Assembly (NCBI GenBank): GCA_025174535.1
Contig: JALBUN010000037.1
Span: 17,005-81,004, forward strand
From: Cantharellus purpuraceus
Taxonomy: Eukaryota; Basidiomycota; Agaricomycetes; Cantharellales; Hydnaceae
Length of the DNA: 64,000 nt
Reading direction: 5' to 3'
This document shows, one piece after another, positions 10,604 to 21,472 of the stretch. A program made the translations under genes and the position numbers. How positions within the stretch are numbered: position 1 is the stretch's first letter; each line of letters begins with the position of its first letter. Under the pieces are notes generated by a model. It saw only the letters and a program-made list of their open reading frames with translations. It was not told the DNA's origin and made no database searches.

Positions 10604-10715
10604 TATTGGAAAGACAATAGTAATAGTATTATTGTATACCTATGCTACATTCAACTGTAAATTTTTTTCCCAGAATAAAATTGAATATTTGTATGTTTTA
10701 TACTTATAGGTATCT

Positions 10716-11213
10716 ATGGAGACTGATCCATTACTGAAACAGCGTCTCAATCAACAGTTTTACCAAAAGCCTTTTCACAGCAATCCACACCGGCTAGCTA
10801 ATTGTGCAACGTGTGACTGGTACCCCTTTGGGCAGTATCTGGACCGTTCATATGCTGAAGGTGAAGTGTTCCATCTTTCAAAGTATCCTCATATCAAATA
10901 TGTATTTCTTGGTCTACAACCTGATAAAATAGGCTATAATGAAAGTGATCCTATTTTTGTAGCAGAATTTGCAGGTTTTCTGAATAAAACCAACAGATTT
11001 GTAAGTGGTTCTGATCCAACCTCTGGATATGCACACATTATAACCACACATGTGAATCAGGCGTTTGTTAGACAGCCAGGCCCAGATATAAATAGGCAGA
11101 AACTATATCTTGGCCGTACAGTGCACATGATCTACATAACTAGTATTGGTATACTATTGGCTTTGCTGTGTTGGACAGTGTCCAGACATACCAATGAAGA
11201 TAAGAATTCATAA
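10716..11213 (+). CDS. 165-aa protein with C-terminal membrane anchor, unknown
   Basis: Intact frame, MET-D start preceded by an AT-rich leader with a possible 3' splice-like tail (TTATAG). No N-terminal signal peptide; one hydrophobic helix near residues 137-156 (MIYITSIGILLALLCW) followed by a short polar tail SRHTNEDKNS, the layout of a tail-anchored protein. The N-terminal domain has ANCATCDWYPFG and several aromatic residues. No family recognised. Same strand and base composition as the transposase 113 bp upstream, so likely part of the same element. Confidence 0.55.
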   Translation: METDPLLKQRLNQQFYQKPFHSNPHRLANCATCDWYPFGQYLDRSYAEGEVFHLSKYPHIKYVFLGLQPDKIGYNESDPIFVAEFAGFLNKTNRFVSGSDPTSGYAHIITTHVNQAFVRQPGPDINRQKLYLGRTVHMIYITSIGILLALLCWTVSRHTNEDKNS

Positions 11214-11292
11214 TGGCATGTCTAAATCTATGGAGAAAGAAGCTTGTTGATGATATAAGGTGATGATTTTTGTTTTTAAAATGACCTCCCTA

Positions 11293-11858
11293 GACGCTTG
11301 TTCGGAATCATGTCAGTATACAATATTCTGATGTATATGAGATATACATCAGAATTTCAATGATACATAAAGCCAGGGAGTTACAATTTGGATATCTTAA
11401 AAGATTTCGGATGTGTGAAATTTTCATAAATATAAACATATATTCTATATTTTAATAAACTTTTAAAGATAAGACATTTGGTTGAGATGAACATAATCAT
11501 TTACATGTACATAATAGGAATGTATATATGAATATAATTGGTATTATATAGGGTATTTAGATATACAAATACCAGGTGGGGATTAAAGATAGTTCAAATT
11601 ATGTTACAAGTATTGTATAAGAAAGAATCAATGATATTTGGATGTTCCTTCAAGAGAGTTGCCACCACTAAATCAGGAAAAAAAGAATTATTTTTGAGAA
11701 TTATGCCAAAATATCAAAATATGTTTTAATCTAGTATATTGTGTAAAATTTGAGAATCATGTTGAAATATGAAAATAAGTTTGAATTGAAGTGTATTGTA
11801 TAAAATTTGAGGAAAATAGGTTGTACATACGTATTTGTTGTATTTCTGAATAAGCGTC
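11293..11858 (+). mobile_element. MITE-like element, complete (566 bp)
   Basis: Ends are inverted repeats: GACGCTTGTTCGGAA at the left and TTCTGAATAAGCGTC at the right. A perfect 14-bp stem with a GAG loop lies subterminally (11325-11355, ATTCTGATGTATAT / ATATACATCAGAAT). A second full copy is inverted at 48265-48749 and a right half lies at 4650-4962. No coding capacity. Flanks do not match each other (CTA left, TAT right), because the right flank is the first base of the 34-kb inverted duplication. The short target site seen at the other copy fits PIF/Harbinger, the same superfamily proposed for the transposase next door. Confidence 0.8.
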
Positions 11859-13718
11859 TATGTTCTTTGGGGGAGCGATTCTCCTAATTATACGCTCCAG
11901 TGATTGAAGTGCAGAAGATGTCACCAAGAGTTGGTGAGAACTTTTGACCACTGGTCAATAATTCCCAGTGGCTGGGATTCTGGAACATAGTCCAGAGGTT
12001 CTTCTTAAACACAGAAGAACCCTTCTTGGGAGTGGCCTTTTGCAGCCACATCCATATGTCCACATTGGACAAGTTCATGGTGCCATCCAACTCCTGTTGG
12101 ATGGCCAGGGGGACCCCATTAGGGTTTACTTGCCACCTCTGTATGAGGGTAAGTGTGTCTACCGGTGTAGTTGATAGAGTGATGATAAGACTCACATTAT
12201 CAGCATGAGCCAGCAGAGTCATTCTCTTGATGACTCTGCGCATTGGTACAGTGTCAGGGTTCATATGACTCAGTTTCTATTTTGAGTACCTTTCTTATCA
12301 CCCCTATCAGCACAGCCTGTTAGGGTGCACTCTCCTATCTCTCCCTATTGTTCCCCTATCTTGGTTCCCCTATTGTTCCCCTATCTTGGTTCCCCTATTC
12401 CTTGCATCGTCTAGTATAAAGACCTTGCCTGGTGCAGCATGGTTTCCTCAGCTTGATCTCTGAGGATATCTGCTGTACCAGCTGGCATTATCTCTTATCG
12501 GCTCTCACTTATTGAGTATCTTGTTGTTGTGGCCTCATCATTCAGCATAGCCCTCACATACAGTCCATTTTGCAATCAGCGTGGCCAATGCCTTTTTATG
12601 GAGTGATATGAACTCTGGAGTGTCCATATCACAGATGTTGAACCAGTCTGCCCTGATGGGGGTGAACTTGTCCAGAGGTTGTGGCAGGTGGCCAGTGACT
12701 GCTCTGGGAGGGTCAGTCACAGTCATGAACCATGGTGCCCATTTGGGGAATGATTTCCCCATATTGGCATGCTTGAGAGCATGCCTGAAATTGTCCCAGC
12801 AATTGCGATAATTTGCACATTGGGCTTCTTCCAGCATCTTCAATGCTGGATCTTTTAAGGTACAGCTGGCATCACTGTGTATTCCTTTTGAAGCTGATCA
12901 ATCTCAGCTTCAATTTCAGATAGGGCAAACTCAAAGAGTTTTCCCAGTTGCTTAGCACCCTTGGGGATGCTAGCCAGGAGGAGACTATGATCATGGTTGC
13001 ATCCCTCCTAAATTGGGTCAGTGTCATCCCAATCTTGACCCTCAAACCCTTGAGGGTCGACCCAAGGCAGTTTGCTCAGGGGATCATCCTCTTTGGTGAG
13101 GTTGATCATTTCCCATGACAATGAAGCCATGGGTTGTGAAGGCATAATGGCAGGCAGTGATTTGCCTGCCGTAGTACATGATAACAATGCTACTGGAGCC
13201 AAGCACACTGTTGTGAGCTTGGTTTTGAACATAGGAGGTGCTCTATCTGCAGCCTCCTTCAGTGTTTTTAACTAATCTCTGAGACGAGTTACTTCAGACT
13301 TCTCATTATCAAGAAGTCCTTCGAGTTCTTGGACCTGTGCAAACAGGTCTGAGTTATCTTTATACATTTTATTGTAGTCTTTACGATAAGGTGTCATGAC
13401 ATCATCTTTGATGTCACATATAAGTTGTGGCCATGCAACTCTTAATGCTCTTTCCACTGAAGCAGTGGAAAGATATAGTCAGCCTCCATTTTGGGCCTTG
13501 ATTAAGTGCGATACGTATGTGTTGCACTTGTTACATCTGTGAGAGTGATGGATGGCAGTGCCACCATGCCATCTGCCAATTTTCCAGGTCATCTCATCTT
13601 AATGACCTCTGATCATATCTGCAGCACTTATTGCAGGTGGTACTGCTGTGGAAGTTTGTTCAACTTCCATTGGATGCTCATCTTGAGCATCCATCATCTC
13701 TCTTCTGGGAGATGACAT
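11859..13718 (-). pseudogene. Gypsy A1 downstream ORF ('ORF-X'), decayed, left arm
   Basis: Reads leftward from ATG 13716-13718. Order of recognisable pieces: EMMDAQDEHPMEVEQTST, then ADMIRGH(stop)DEMTWKIGRWHGG with a C..C pair (RCNKCNTY), VERALRVAWPQLICDIKDDV, a coiled coil (DLFAQVQELEGLLDNEKSEV), a Trp-rich part (CWDNFRHALKH, FPKWAPWFMTVTDPP) and, after a solo LTR at 12252-12558, NLSNVDIWMWLQKATPKKGS. Several in-frame stops. It follows pol in the same orientation after a leader of its own, that is, in the position where env or other accessory ORFs sit. Function unknown. Cut by the duplication boundary. Confidence 0.7.
12252..12558 (-). mobile_element. Solo LTR, 307 bp, TSD TACAG
   Basis: Begins TGTCAGGG and ends CCCTCACA; flanked by TACAG at 12247-12251 and 12559-12563. 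The A2 copy of the same gene is uninterrupted at this point, which confirms insertion. Contains two copies of a 25-bp unit around 12346-12405 (TTCCCCTATTGTTCCCCTAT type). No internal gene. Confidence 0.88.
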
Positions 13719-14059
13719 TTTGGTGGAGGGGGGGTTGTGGTGGTTCAAAGAAGCACCGTTAGCCTTTTACAGCAGAGCTTGAAAATTTTTTATTGAGAAT
13801 TTTTCTGGTGACTATGTCACATGGGTGTAACACAATTAATTATCACTTACCTCTTGCATGCTACCATGAGTAGCACAATGGTAAACTGCTCCCTATGGGA
13901 GCAGTTTTTACTGCTATTGAGCTGCCTGTTGTTATGGCAGCTCTATCCTCATCTAGGAACTACCATTAATTAAGGTAGTTCCTCTTCCTCTCATTGAACT
14001 ACCATCATTGATGGTAGCTCCACTTCTCCCCTTGAGCCCCATTAGATCTTTGGGCTCTG
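13719..14059. other. Hairpin-dense leader between gypsy A1 pol and ORF-X
   Basis: No gene. CT/AC-rich tract just ahead of the ORF-X start and a run of perfect short inverted repeats (CTGCTCCC/GGGAGCAG, AACTACC/GGTAGTT, GCTACC/GGTAGC). Likely 3' UTR of pol plus promoter of ORF-X. Confidence 0.5.
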
Positions 14060-14337
14060 TATAAATGTGTATCTTAGTTCACACTGTTACACAGAACTCA
14101 ACCAAGTATATTGGTTGGGTGATGTGCTGTACAGTGTGGTAGTTACCTAAGTTCTGCCTCCTACATGTGGACCCACACATGTACTTGGGTCCACTAACTT
14201 ACATAATAACTATACATATGCACCCTATGGGTGCATATATCTATTAAGAAGACAGCATTCCTTAATGGAATGCTGCATACATTAATTATGACTATATAAC
14301 TACATACTATAGTAAGTAAGTACCCTGGGTACTTACA
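14060..14337 (-). mobile_element. 278-bp short interspersed element, TSD CTCTG
   Basis: Mirror of 43588-43865, where the element starts TGTAAGTACC and the host sequence CAGAG is duplicated on both sides; the equivalent site at 21890 is uninterrupted. It is itself packed with hairpins (GGGTGCATATG / CATATGCACCC type). Other copies: 17959-18228, 39697-39966, part at 47930-48176. No open frame. Ends lack clear inverted repeats, so SINE or tiny LTR cannot be separated. Confidence 0.7.
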
Positions 14338-14389
14338 CTCTGTCTCTCTGAGAACTACCATTTATGAGGTAGTTCTCACACTCAAATCA

Positions 14390-14664
14390 CCCCTCAAAGC
14401 TCTAAATAATTGTCTAGAGCTTCTAGGTCCTTACACAACATGTAAGGTTCCTAGGTGATGTCTCCCAATGTCCATAGAACTTGAAATTCAAGTTCTTTAT
14501 TGCTTATCCATTGATGAGTGATGATTTCATCAACAAGCCACTCTTGCTCATTGTTGTTTCCAAAGTCATAAAATGACTTTGCTTCCTGTTTAAGGAATCT
14601 CATCTCATTATTTGACACATACAGTCAAATGAGACTGACATGGAATGTAGGCATAATGCATCTA
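14390..14664 (-). pseudogene. Gypsy A1 pol 3' end (integrase tail, chromodomain-like), left arm
   Basis: Mirror of 43260-43535. Reads IMPTFHVSLI, FYDFGNNNEQEWLVDEIITHQ, LEFQVLWTLGDIT, CKDLEALDNYLEL: the usual end of this Agaricomycete gypsy polyprotein, where a chromodomain-like fold follows the integrase. Contains stops. Separated from the integrase core by the solo LTR 14670-15493. Confidence 0.75.
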
Positions 14665-14669
14665 CTAGT

Positions 14670-15493
14670 TGTTAAGAAAAGATATGGAAGGGTGTTGTGG
14701 GTGAGTGTAAAATGATGGTGAGGGATGGTGGCGAAGTAGATTTTTGAATAGGGGAGCAATTACTGCAAGGATGCAGATATATGCAGGGTCGATGGAAAGA
14801 TATTGTTTAGTAGAGTAATGTTACCAAATATCAGAATATTTGGTTAAGAACTGGGACTTCTGCGAAATATTTGAGCAGAAATGGAAATAGCAACACTTCG
14901 AAAAAGTGTTTGCTTAATAGAAATGGATGTAATGATCCAAATCGTTCGTAATTTGAGATAGCAATAGTTGATGCAATATCCTAATGGGATATGCAAAAGA
15001 TTTCCAATAGAATAGGTCGTTTAGGAGTTATTCCAGGAACGACAGAAAGTTGACACAAGCTGTTTGTTTGCAGCTTGGAAGGGATTAAGAGTAATGAATC
15101 TCCTTCTTGATACTCGTACACAGTTGTAGTTAATATACAATTTGACAATCACATGATAAAAAAGCCTTTTAGTAAGATTGAAACATATGATAAAAGAAAT
15201 GATGTGGATACTGATAATATGTGATGTCATGGGGAAAAACTTTTTACAGAGAAAGGAGTTTTTACCCGTTTGACTTGATGTTTATGACGAATGAAAATCA
15301 TCATAATACCTCCCTTTTTGAGTAGTAGCCACCCCGTAGAACGAAAGGATGGCTCACAAAATAAAATCGAAAAACACCTTCTCCTCATCCCTTAATCAAA
15401 AAAATTCCCAAACTTTTCACAACTTTTTCTTATCATAAAACTCCCCCTTCTTGCTCCAATAAATTGTAATATTCCTTGAATAAATTCTTGACA
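14670..15493 (+). mobile_element. Solo LTR, 824 bp, TSD CTAGT, left arm
   Basis: TGTTAAGAAAAG ... TTCTTGACA, flanked by CTAGT at 14665-14669 and 15494-15498. The uninterrupted site exists in the A2 copy near 36340-36346, so the insertion is proven by comparison. Same family as 26805-27626. Only chance frames inside. Confidence 0.92.
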
Positions 15494-15498
15494 CTAGT

Positions 15499-17971
15499 CA
15501 GTTCTGGTGGCAGTTCTAGTGTCATCATTGAAGCTTTATTATGGGCTTCAATTACTTTATAGGGCCTGATAAACTTGGGCACTAGTTTGTTGGTTCTACC
15601 TTAGGTAGAGTCAAGTTCTTCATTGAGAGGTAGACCTTGTCACCTCTCTGGAAGATTGAACCTTTCTGATGTTTCTTATTGGCATGAAATGTCTGAATGA
15701 CACAACTTTCTATGATTGCATTGTGCATTGCTAGCAGGTTCATTTGAGCCTGCTGTGCAAATTGTTTGACACCCTTGAACTTGGTGTCATTGTTTATAGG
15801 CATGCCTATTCTAGGCATATACCTGTAGTTAAGCTCAAATGGAGTAAACTCCATTGTTGAGCTTATGTTGGAGTTTAGTGTGAACTCCACCATTGGACAC
15901 TTATGTGCCCAATCTTTCTGATCACTTTGTACAACTATAAGAAGTATTTGGCCAATGGAATGATTTGCTTGTTTCTTCACTCTATCTGTTTGTGAATGGA
16001 ACACTGTGGACATGAGGAGTTTCACTCCTATTATCCACTGTAGTTCACACCAAAAGATAGATGTGAATTTTGAGTCTCAATCAGACACGATTGAGTCTGG
16101 TACACTGTGAAGGTGTACAACTTCTCTAATGAATAGCCATGCTACTCCTTTGACTGTTACATGCATATCTGTAGGTATTATATGTGCCTGTGATGTGAAG
16201 TGATCTATGACTACCAGTAGGTAGTCATAGTCATTTGATTTTGGTAATGGACCCATAAAGTCCATATCTATTGATTACCAGGGTCGTTCCAGTACTGACA
16301 AGCTATGAAGGAGCCCTATGGGTTTCTTCATACTGTCTTTATTCATTTGGCACTTTGTGCATGAAGTGCAGAATGATTCAACATCAGTGGCCATGCCTGG
16401 CCACCAGTACAACTGTTAAATGTAATTCATGGTCTTTAGTTGACTAAAATGGCCAACTACTTGGTGCACATAATCAATTATTATCTTGACCAGCTTCCTC
16501 CCCTTCAGGAATGCTGAGCAGGGTATACAACATCACATCTGTATATATTTTTGGTCCATATTAGACCATCACATATGCCAAATCATGCATGCTCTTTTGG
16601 TGCTTCCAGCACCTTAGAAAGGACAGTATCCTTTCTATATGCACCTCATACAATCTGCATGAGGTTGATCCCATGCTTGACATGGGATCACAATAGTGTT
16701 CCATCATCATCTGATGACATCACTCCAATGTCCTCTATTTCTTTAGAGGAATTAGAATTATTATTCAATGATTCTGTTTGAACATGGAGTGCTTCAGCTT
16801 CTAGCACTCTGTTCTCTTTTTTCTCAAGCAGTTGCCTTTGGGTAACTGCTGCTGTCCTGATCTCAATGAACTGTTCCATAGAGAGCAGTTCTCCTTCAGG
16901 GTCGAGATGTACATCTGCACTCATGTAGATGTAGTTGGGATGACTCTCTGTTGAGGAGTCATCGGCATAGTAGCATGATAGACAATCTGCTACTTTGTTC
17001 TCTACCCCATCTACATGCAGGGTAGTAAAGTTGAAATGGGATAAGAACTCCCACCATCTAATCTGTCTAGGAGACAGGTTCTTTTGAATCTTGAAATATT
17101 TGAGACCCTTATGGTCAGTTACTAGGACAAACTTTCATCCTAGTAGCTTATCTTCCCATTTCTCAAGCACAGCTATAGTCTCATGCTTGTGGGTCTTATA
17201 GTGCTACACAGCAGCACTAAATTTCTTGAATAGGAATCTGGCAGGCCAACAGGTCTGCCAATCTTTTCCTTGTCCATAGACGGCTCCGACTCCAGTTTTG
17301 GAGCTGTCAGTAATAATTCAAATAGTATTGGGGTTATTAACATCAATGGACTTCAATATTGGAGCCCTACATGCTAGGAGCTTAATACTTTTGAAGCATT
17401 TCTCTAGCAATGGCATCCATAAGAATAAACAATTATTACAAGCACAACCCAATAATGGGGTAATGTATGCAGTTATATCTGGCATATAGTGTGCCAGATA
17501 CTGCACTAGTCTAAGGAAATATTGGACTTTGTAGTATGACCTAGGTTGTCTCCACTCTCATATTTGCTGCATTTTATCAGTGTCTGCATGCATGCCTTGG
17601 TCATCTATTAGGTGACCAAGGCAATCCATACTTGTTGAGTATAGATTGATCTTATCCTTGCTCAATGCCATCTTGGGTATATCTGTCAGCCTGACATGTA
17701 TCTGTTTGTATGCCTCAGACATATCAAGTTTAGATTAATATGTACAGTGGGCAACATTGTATCTGATGTTGTTCTGATTGGGGTAGGGCATTATATCCTT
17801 CACTGTATTGTCATTCTGTTTGTGCAAGTCAAACACAGTGTGGAGCTTCCCATTTTTCTTGGGAACACATAGCATTGGTACAGCCTGTCGGGCTGTAGCT
17901 GGTACCCACCACTTAGCAGTGGTGTATCGCAGAACTTTCTCTGAAAGTTCTGCTTGGCTGTAAGTACCCAA
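15499..17971 (-). pseudogene. Gypsy A1 pol: RT, RNase H, integrase, decayed (left arm)
   Basis: Reading leftward from 17971: RT start (AKWWVPATARQAVPMLCVPKKNGKLHTVFDL), then KLDMSEAYKQI; the stretch that should contain the YxDD box is missing, with the frame jumping to LYSTSMDCLGHLIDD. RNase H follows (IITDSSKTGVGAVYGQGKDWQTCWPA, HETIAVLEKWEDKLLG, VTDHKGLKYFK), then integrase (MDFMGPLPKSNDYDYLLVVIDHF, VSD.DSKFTS). The catalytic Glu position reads VKKQAN instead of the expected acidic residue. Numerous stops. Dead by three criteria. Confidence 0.85.
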
Positions 17972-18228
17972 GGTACTTACTTACTATAACATATAAGTAC
18001 AATTAATATATGCAGCATTCCCTTAAGGAATGCTGTCCTCTTGGTAGATATATGCATCCATAGGGTGCATATGTATAATTATTATGTAAGCCAGTGGACC
18101 CAGTACATGTGTGGGTCCACTTATAGTGGGTGGAACTTAGGTAACTACCACACTGTACAGCACATCGCCCAACCAATACACTTGGTTGAGTTCTGTGCAA
18201 TGGTGTAAACTAAGGCACCTAATAACAC
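17959..18228 (+). mobile_element. Second copy of the 278-bp element, left arm
   Basis: Shares the hairpin-rich body of 14060-14337 (TGTAAGTACC end at 17959, CTAAGGCACC end near 18226) in the opposite orientation. It sits where the A1 RT frame begins, so it separates the polymerase from whatever lay upstream. Target duplication not recognised. Confidence 0.6.
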
Positions 18229-18713
18229 TTTTTTGAACTTCCAAAGAAAGAATCAATTGATTCTTCCTCATTATTAAAGTTTTCTAGTCAATACTAGAAA
18301 ACCAGCTGTTGCTGGTGTACAGACATATACCAACCCCCAGTCGCTCATATAAGTGAGCAACTAGTAGACTAACTTAGTTAGCCTATAAAGATAGAAGAAA
18401 GAAAGGAGTCATCATAATGATGACTCACAGTAGAGTGAGTCATGCTGGCAGTGCACAGGATATCATAAATGATGAATGGCAGCATGTAGCCAGCAGCAGA
18501 AGCTCCAAGGAAGGGGAGCTAGACCTTAGAAAAGTCGCAGGGACTTCTCATAAGGAAGACTCTAGAAGAGAGTTGCCACAATCGTGAGATCACACAATAG
18601 ATCATCTGTCAAACAAGAACCCTTCATCAAGTGGTTCTTTGATTAGATAAGAAAGGAGGAGATAGTCATCCACTGTCTCCAATGTTCCTAAAGGAAAGGA
18701 ATGTACTCAATAT
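18229..18713. other. Junction of gypsy A1 and A2; 5' leader of A2
   Basis: No gene. This is where the minus-oriented A1 and plus-oriented A2 meet head to head. Hairpins are frequent (GACTCAC/GTGAGTC near 18421-18443). LTR ends for this family were not recognised. Confidence 0.4.
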
Positions 18714-20700
18714 ATGAGCACAAGTAGAAGTAGCAATACTTCTACTAGGGAATTGTACAGCATGGAGCAGCATGAAACCCACAGGTCAATCACAAGATTG
18801 ACTGAACAACTCATGCATAATCAACATGAGATGAAGAGCATTAGTGAAGCTAGTGCTCAGGCAGCTAAGATGGCTACTGAAGCAGGGCATGCTGCCACTA
18901 CTATGGGGCAGCAAATAGCAGAGCTAGGAACAATGTTAAAATTGCTCCAAGAGAACTCTGAGCAACACAAGTTGCATTGCTAAAGATTGGATTCTTGACA
19001 AGAATCTGAATCCAGAGAGTCTGGACCTCCCTGGGGTGAGAGGGTCCAATTGAATGATCGGTTAGACAGAGGAAATGAAATTCCCTCAATGGAGGGAATT
19101 AGAGACCCAGTAATCCCAGTGAGGCAAGGATTACCGATCCAGATTGAAGAGGAAACCCCTCAATCCATGACAAAGGAGCTTGATCAAGAGATCAAGCCAT
19201 GGAAATAATGAGAAGTTGAGGCTTCTCATAAACATAGATTAGCTCTCAAATGGAAGGCTAAACATGCAGAGCAGGAGCTTGGCCACCTGTTTAGAGAGCA
19301 GCAGCCCCAGGAAGAGCTCAATGTGGCTGTTGATTTAAATCGACAGTCGCGACATGCGCTGAACAGTTATCAGCATATACAAGCGGTGAGCCTTTCAGGA
19401 GACACCTGCCATGAGCAACAAGATACCAAATGGGTACCTCAAGAAGACATTCCCCATAACAGGGAACAATCAGTGCCATTGACTCTAGAAGGTCAAGGCA
19501 TACTGTATCAATTGGACACAATTGATCCTATCAATGGCATTACTCACATGGTGTGAGTAGCCATAGTTGATAATAGAGACACAGACCCAGAGAAGTCTGT
19601 ACTTGCCAAGGTGGACATTAAAGTATCGCCTCCTGAGCAATATGCAGGAGGTGCAGATCTTGAAGAGTTTAAGATCTTTGTAGCAGGTATGCTACAATGG
19701 CTGAAGATGAATAATCTCCTAGGGCCATCAAGTACAAAGTTTCAGCTATTGTACTTAGGCACTCGCCAGAAATAGTTCTACAGGAATGTAGAACACTACA
19801 ACAGGGCAGTCCAAGACTGGACCCTGGAAACTGCAATCCAAGGATTGCAGCATAGATTCCTACACACCCTGACGCATCACCATGCATCAAATAAATTTGA
19901 CTCTGTAATACAGGGTCAAAGGACCATTCATGAATTAATGAATGGCCTCGATAAGTATGTGGGCCACATGATAATGCTGCCAGATGCATACACATACAGG
20001 AAGAGGTTTATAACCACAATGTGTGAACCTCTGAGACAAGAAGTCCTCAAGAAGGGCTTCAATGCCAAGTTTAGCAGTATAGCAGTTGTACAAAACTGCT
20101 CAAATGATAGAGGAAGTGATGCAATACCATCAACAGTATGCGACACCTGGAGAATGTGACTAATGCATCCTCCTCAACCCATAGACCAGTAGTCAATAGA
20201 ACTACTGGTATGATGAATATGGGGAGTTGACCCATGCCCCAAGGATGTGTGTCAAGGTTGGAATCCCATAATGGAAGCTCCAGGTCCAATTCCAACAATT
20301 ACCTTTTCAAGGGTAATTATCAATCGAAGCCACCAGCACACACAAGTGGTGATCGATTGAACAATGTTACTAGTAATGCGTGACAGGTATGAAAACCTTC
20401 ATGCTAGAGCAACCCATTGCACTGCAATTAGCGTGCATTGGGAGCAGGAGTACCATAAATTATGGTACTCACACTACCATAAAGTTTGGTAGTTGGGACA
20501 TTGAAGAATATTTCAATGTCACCAACATTGAGTATTACAGTGTAATACTTGGTACCCCATTCCTATGAAGGCTAGGAATATGCCTGGACTTCAATGGCCC
20601 AGGCTGAATCATGATGGGAACTGAAGAAGTCCCCACCAATGAAGAGCATAATACTGATGCTCTTCATACCCCATCATGGGGTATAAACTCAATGCAAAGA
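18714..20700 (+). pseudogene. Gypsy A2 gag and protease, decayed (left arm)
   Basis: 18714-18983 encodes the N-terminal gag helix region (SMEQHETHRSITRLTEQL ...). 19640-20158 encodes the retrotransposon gag domain (LEEFKIFVAGMLQWLKMNN, WTLETAIQGLQHRFL, GLDKYVGHMIMLPDAY, KRFITTMCEPLRQEVLKKG). 20380-20700 is the aspartic-protease region (TGMKTFMLEQPIALQL, IKFGSWDIEEYFNV, VILGTPFL). The DxG active-site segment itself is not present before 20380 in this copy. Stops break it repeatedly. Gag would pack RNA; protease would cut the polyprotein. Confidence 0.8.
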
Positions 20701-20953
20701 AGGAGTATTGGTGTGAATAAATGATGCCAAGGGGGTAACTCTAAACACAAGCTACCCACAATGCAGTCCTTCCTAAAAAAAGGACTAGACTTGGTAAAGG
20801 ACAAATAAGAGCACAAGGTGAATAGCTTCGTCTCGTGAAGGATCAAGCTTACATGGCTGGTCAGATCCCTCAGTTGAGGGATCAATAGAAAGAAAAGTAC
20901 GCTGACCTATTTGGCAGCATACCCTTAGAACTTCCCCCATTTAGGGAAGTTAA

Positions 20954-21467
20954 TGTTATGACTATATTCATTAACACCCAGATCCCCGTCCGATCCCCTC
21001 AGATCCCCGCACATATGAAATCTATACTCCATTTGGAAACCGCTACGTCTCCATTTTCCTGTCCGATTGTCACTGCCGATTCCGCCCATCTGTCTCTGGT
21101 TCTGATTGATGCATCAGCATCACCATAGGAACCTGGACATCCGTCCCCATCGGACTCGGACATACTCATGTAAGGCCATCGGCCTCGGAGACCCATCACT
21201 GGAGTAATTATTATTAGATTTTGAATATGTATTTAAGTTGCCAACTGGGGACTTCATTCCCCAGTTCGAATATCGAATCATGCCTAGCTCCTAAGTCCGA
21301 TCCTAACTCTGTAAGTCGTACTCCGTCTCTGAAATCTCGGACACCGGTATTAGTGAGGGCGCAGCACATAAGCTGAAGCCAAGTCCGTTCCGACCCCCAT
21401 GACATGCTCCGACTCCGACCCAACCTCCGACCCAATCTCCGACCCCAATCGGTACTAGTGCGTAACA
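20954..21467 (+). mobile_element. Solo LTR of the chromovirus family, 514 bp, TSD GTTAA
   Basis: TGTTATGACTATATTC ... TGCGTAACA, flanked by GTTAA at 20949-20953 and 21468-21472. It splits the A2 RT start: LPPFREVN before and VNHKINLMDPDKQ after. Same family as 29080-29579 and 60860-61379. Carries a CG-rich, TCCGAC-repeat 3' half. Confidence 0.93.
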
Positions 21468-21472
21468 GTTAA

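Noticed and set aside
4962..11293. TTAG and CTAG flanks of the two MITE copies as a target duplication for the whole island
   Set aside because: The repeats face outward in the wrong order and the two words differ; the match is too short to support.
15021..15230. 69-aa frame seen at 15021, 27066, 30643 and 42695
   Set aside because: It lies inside the 824-bp solo LTR family and is copied with it; no start context or homology, A/T-rich chance frame.
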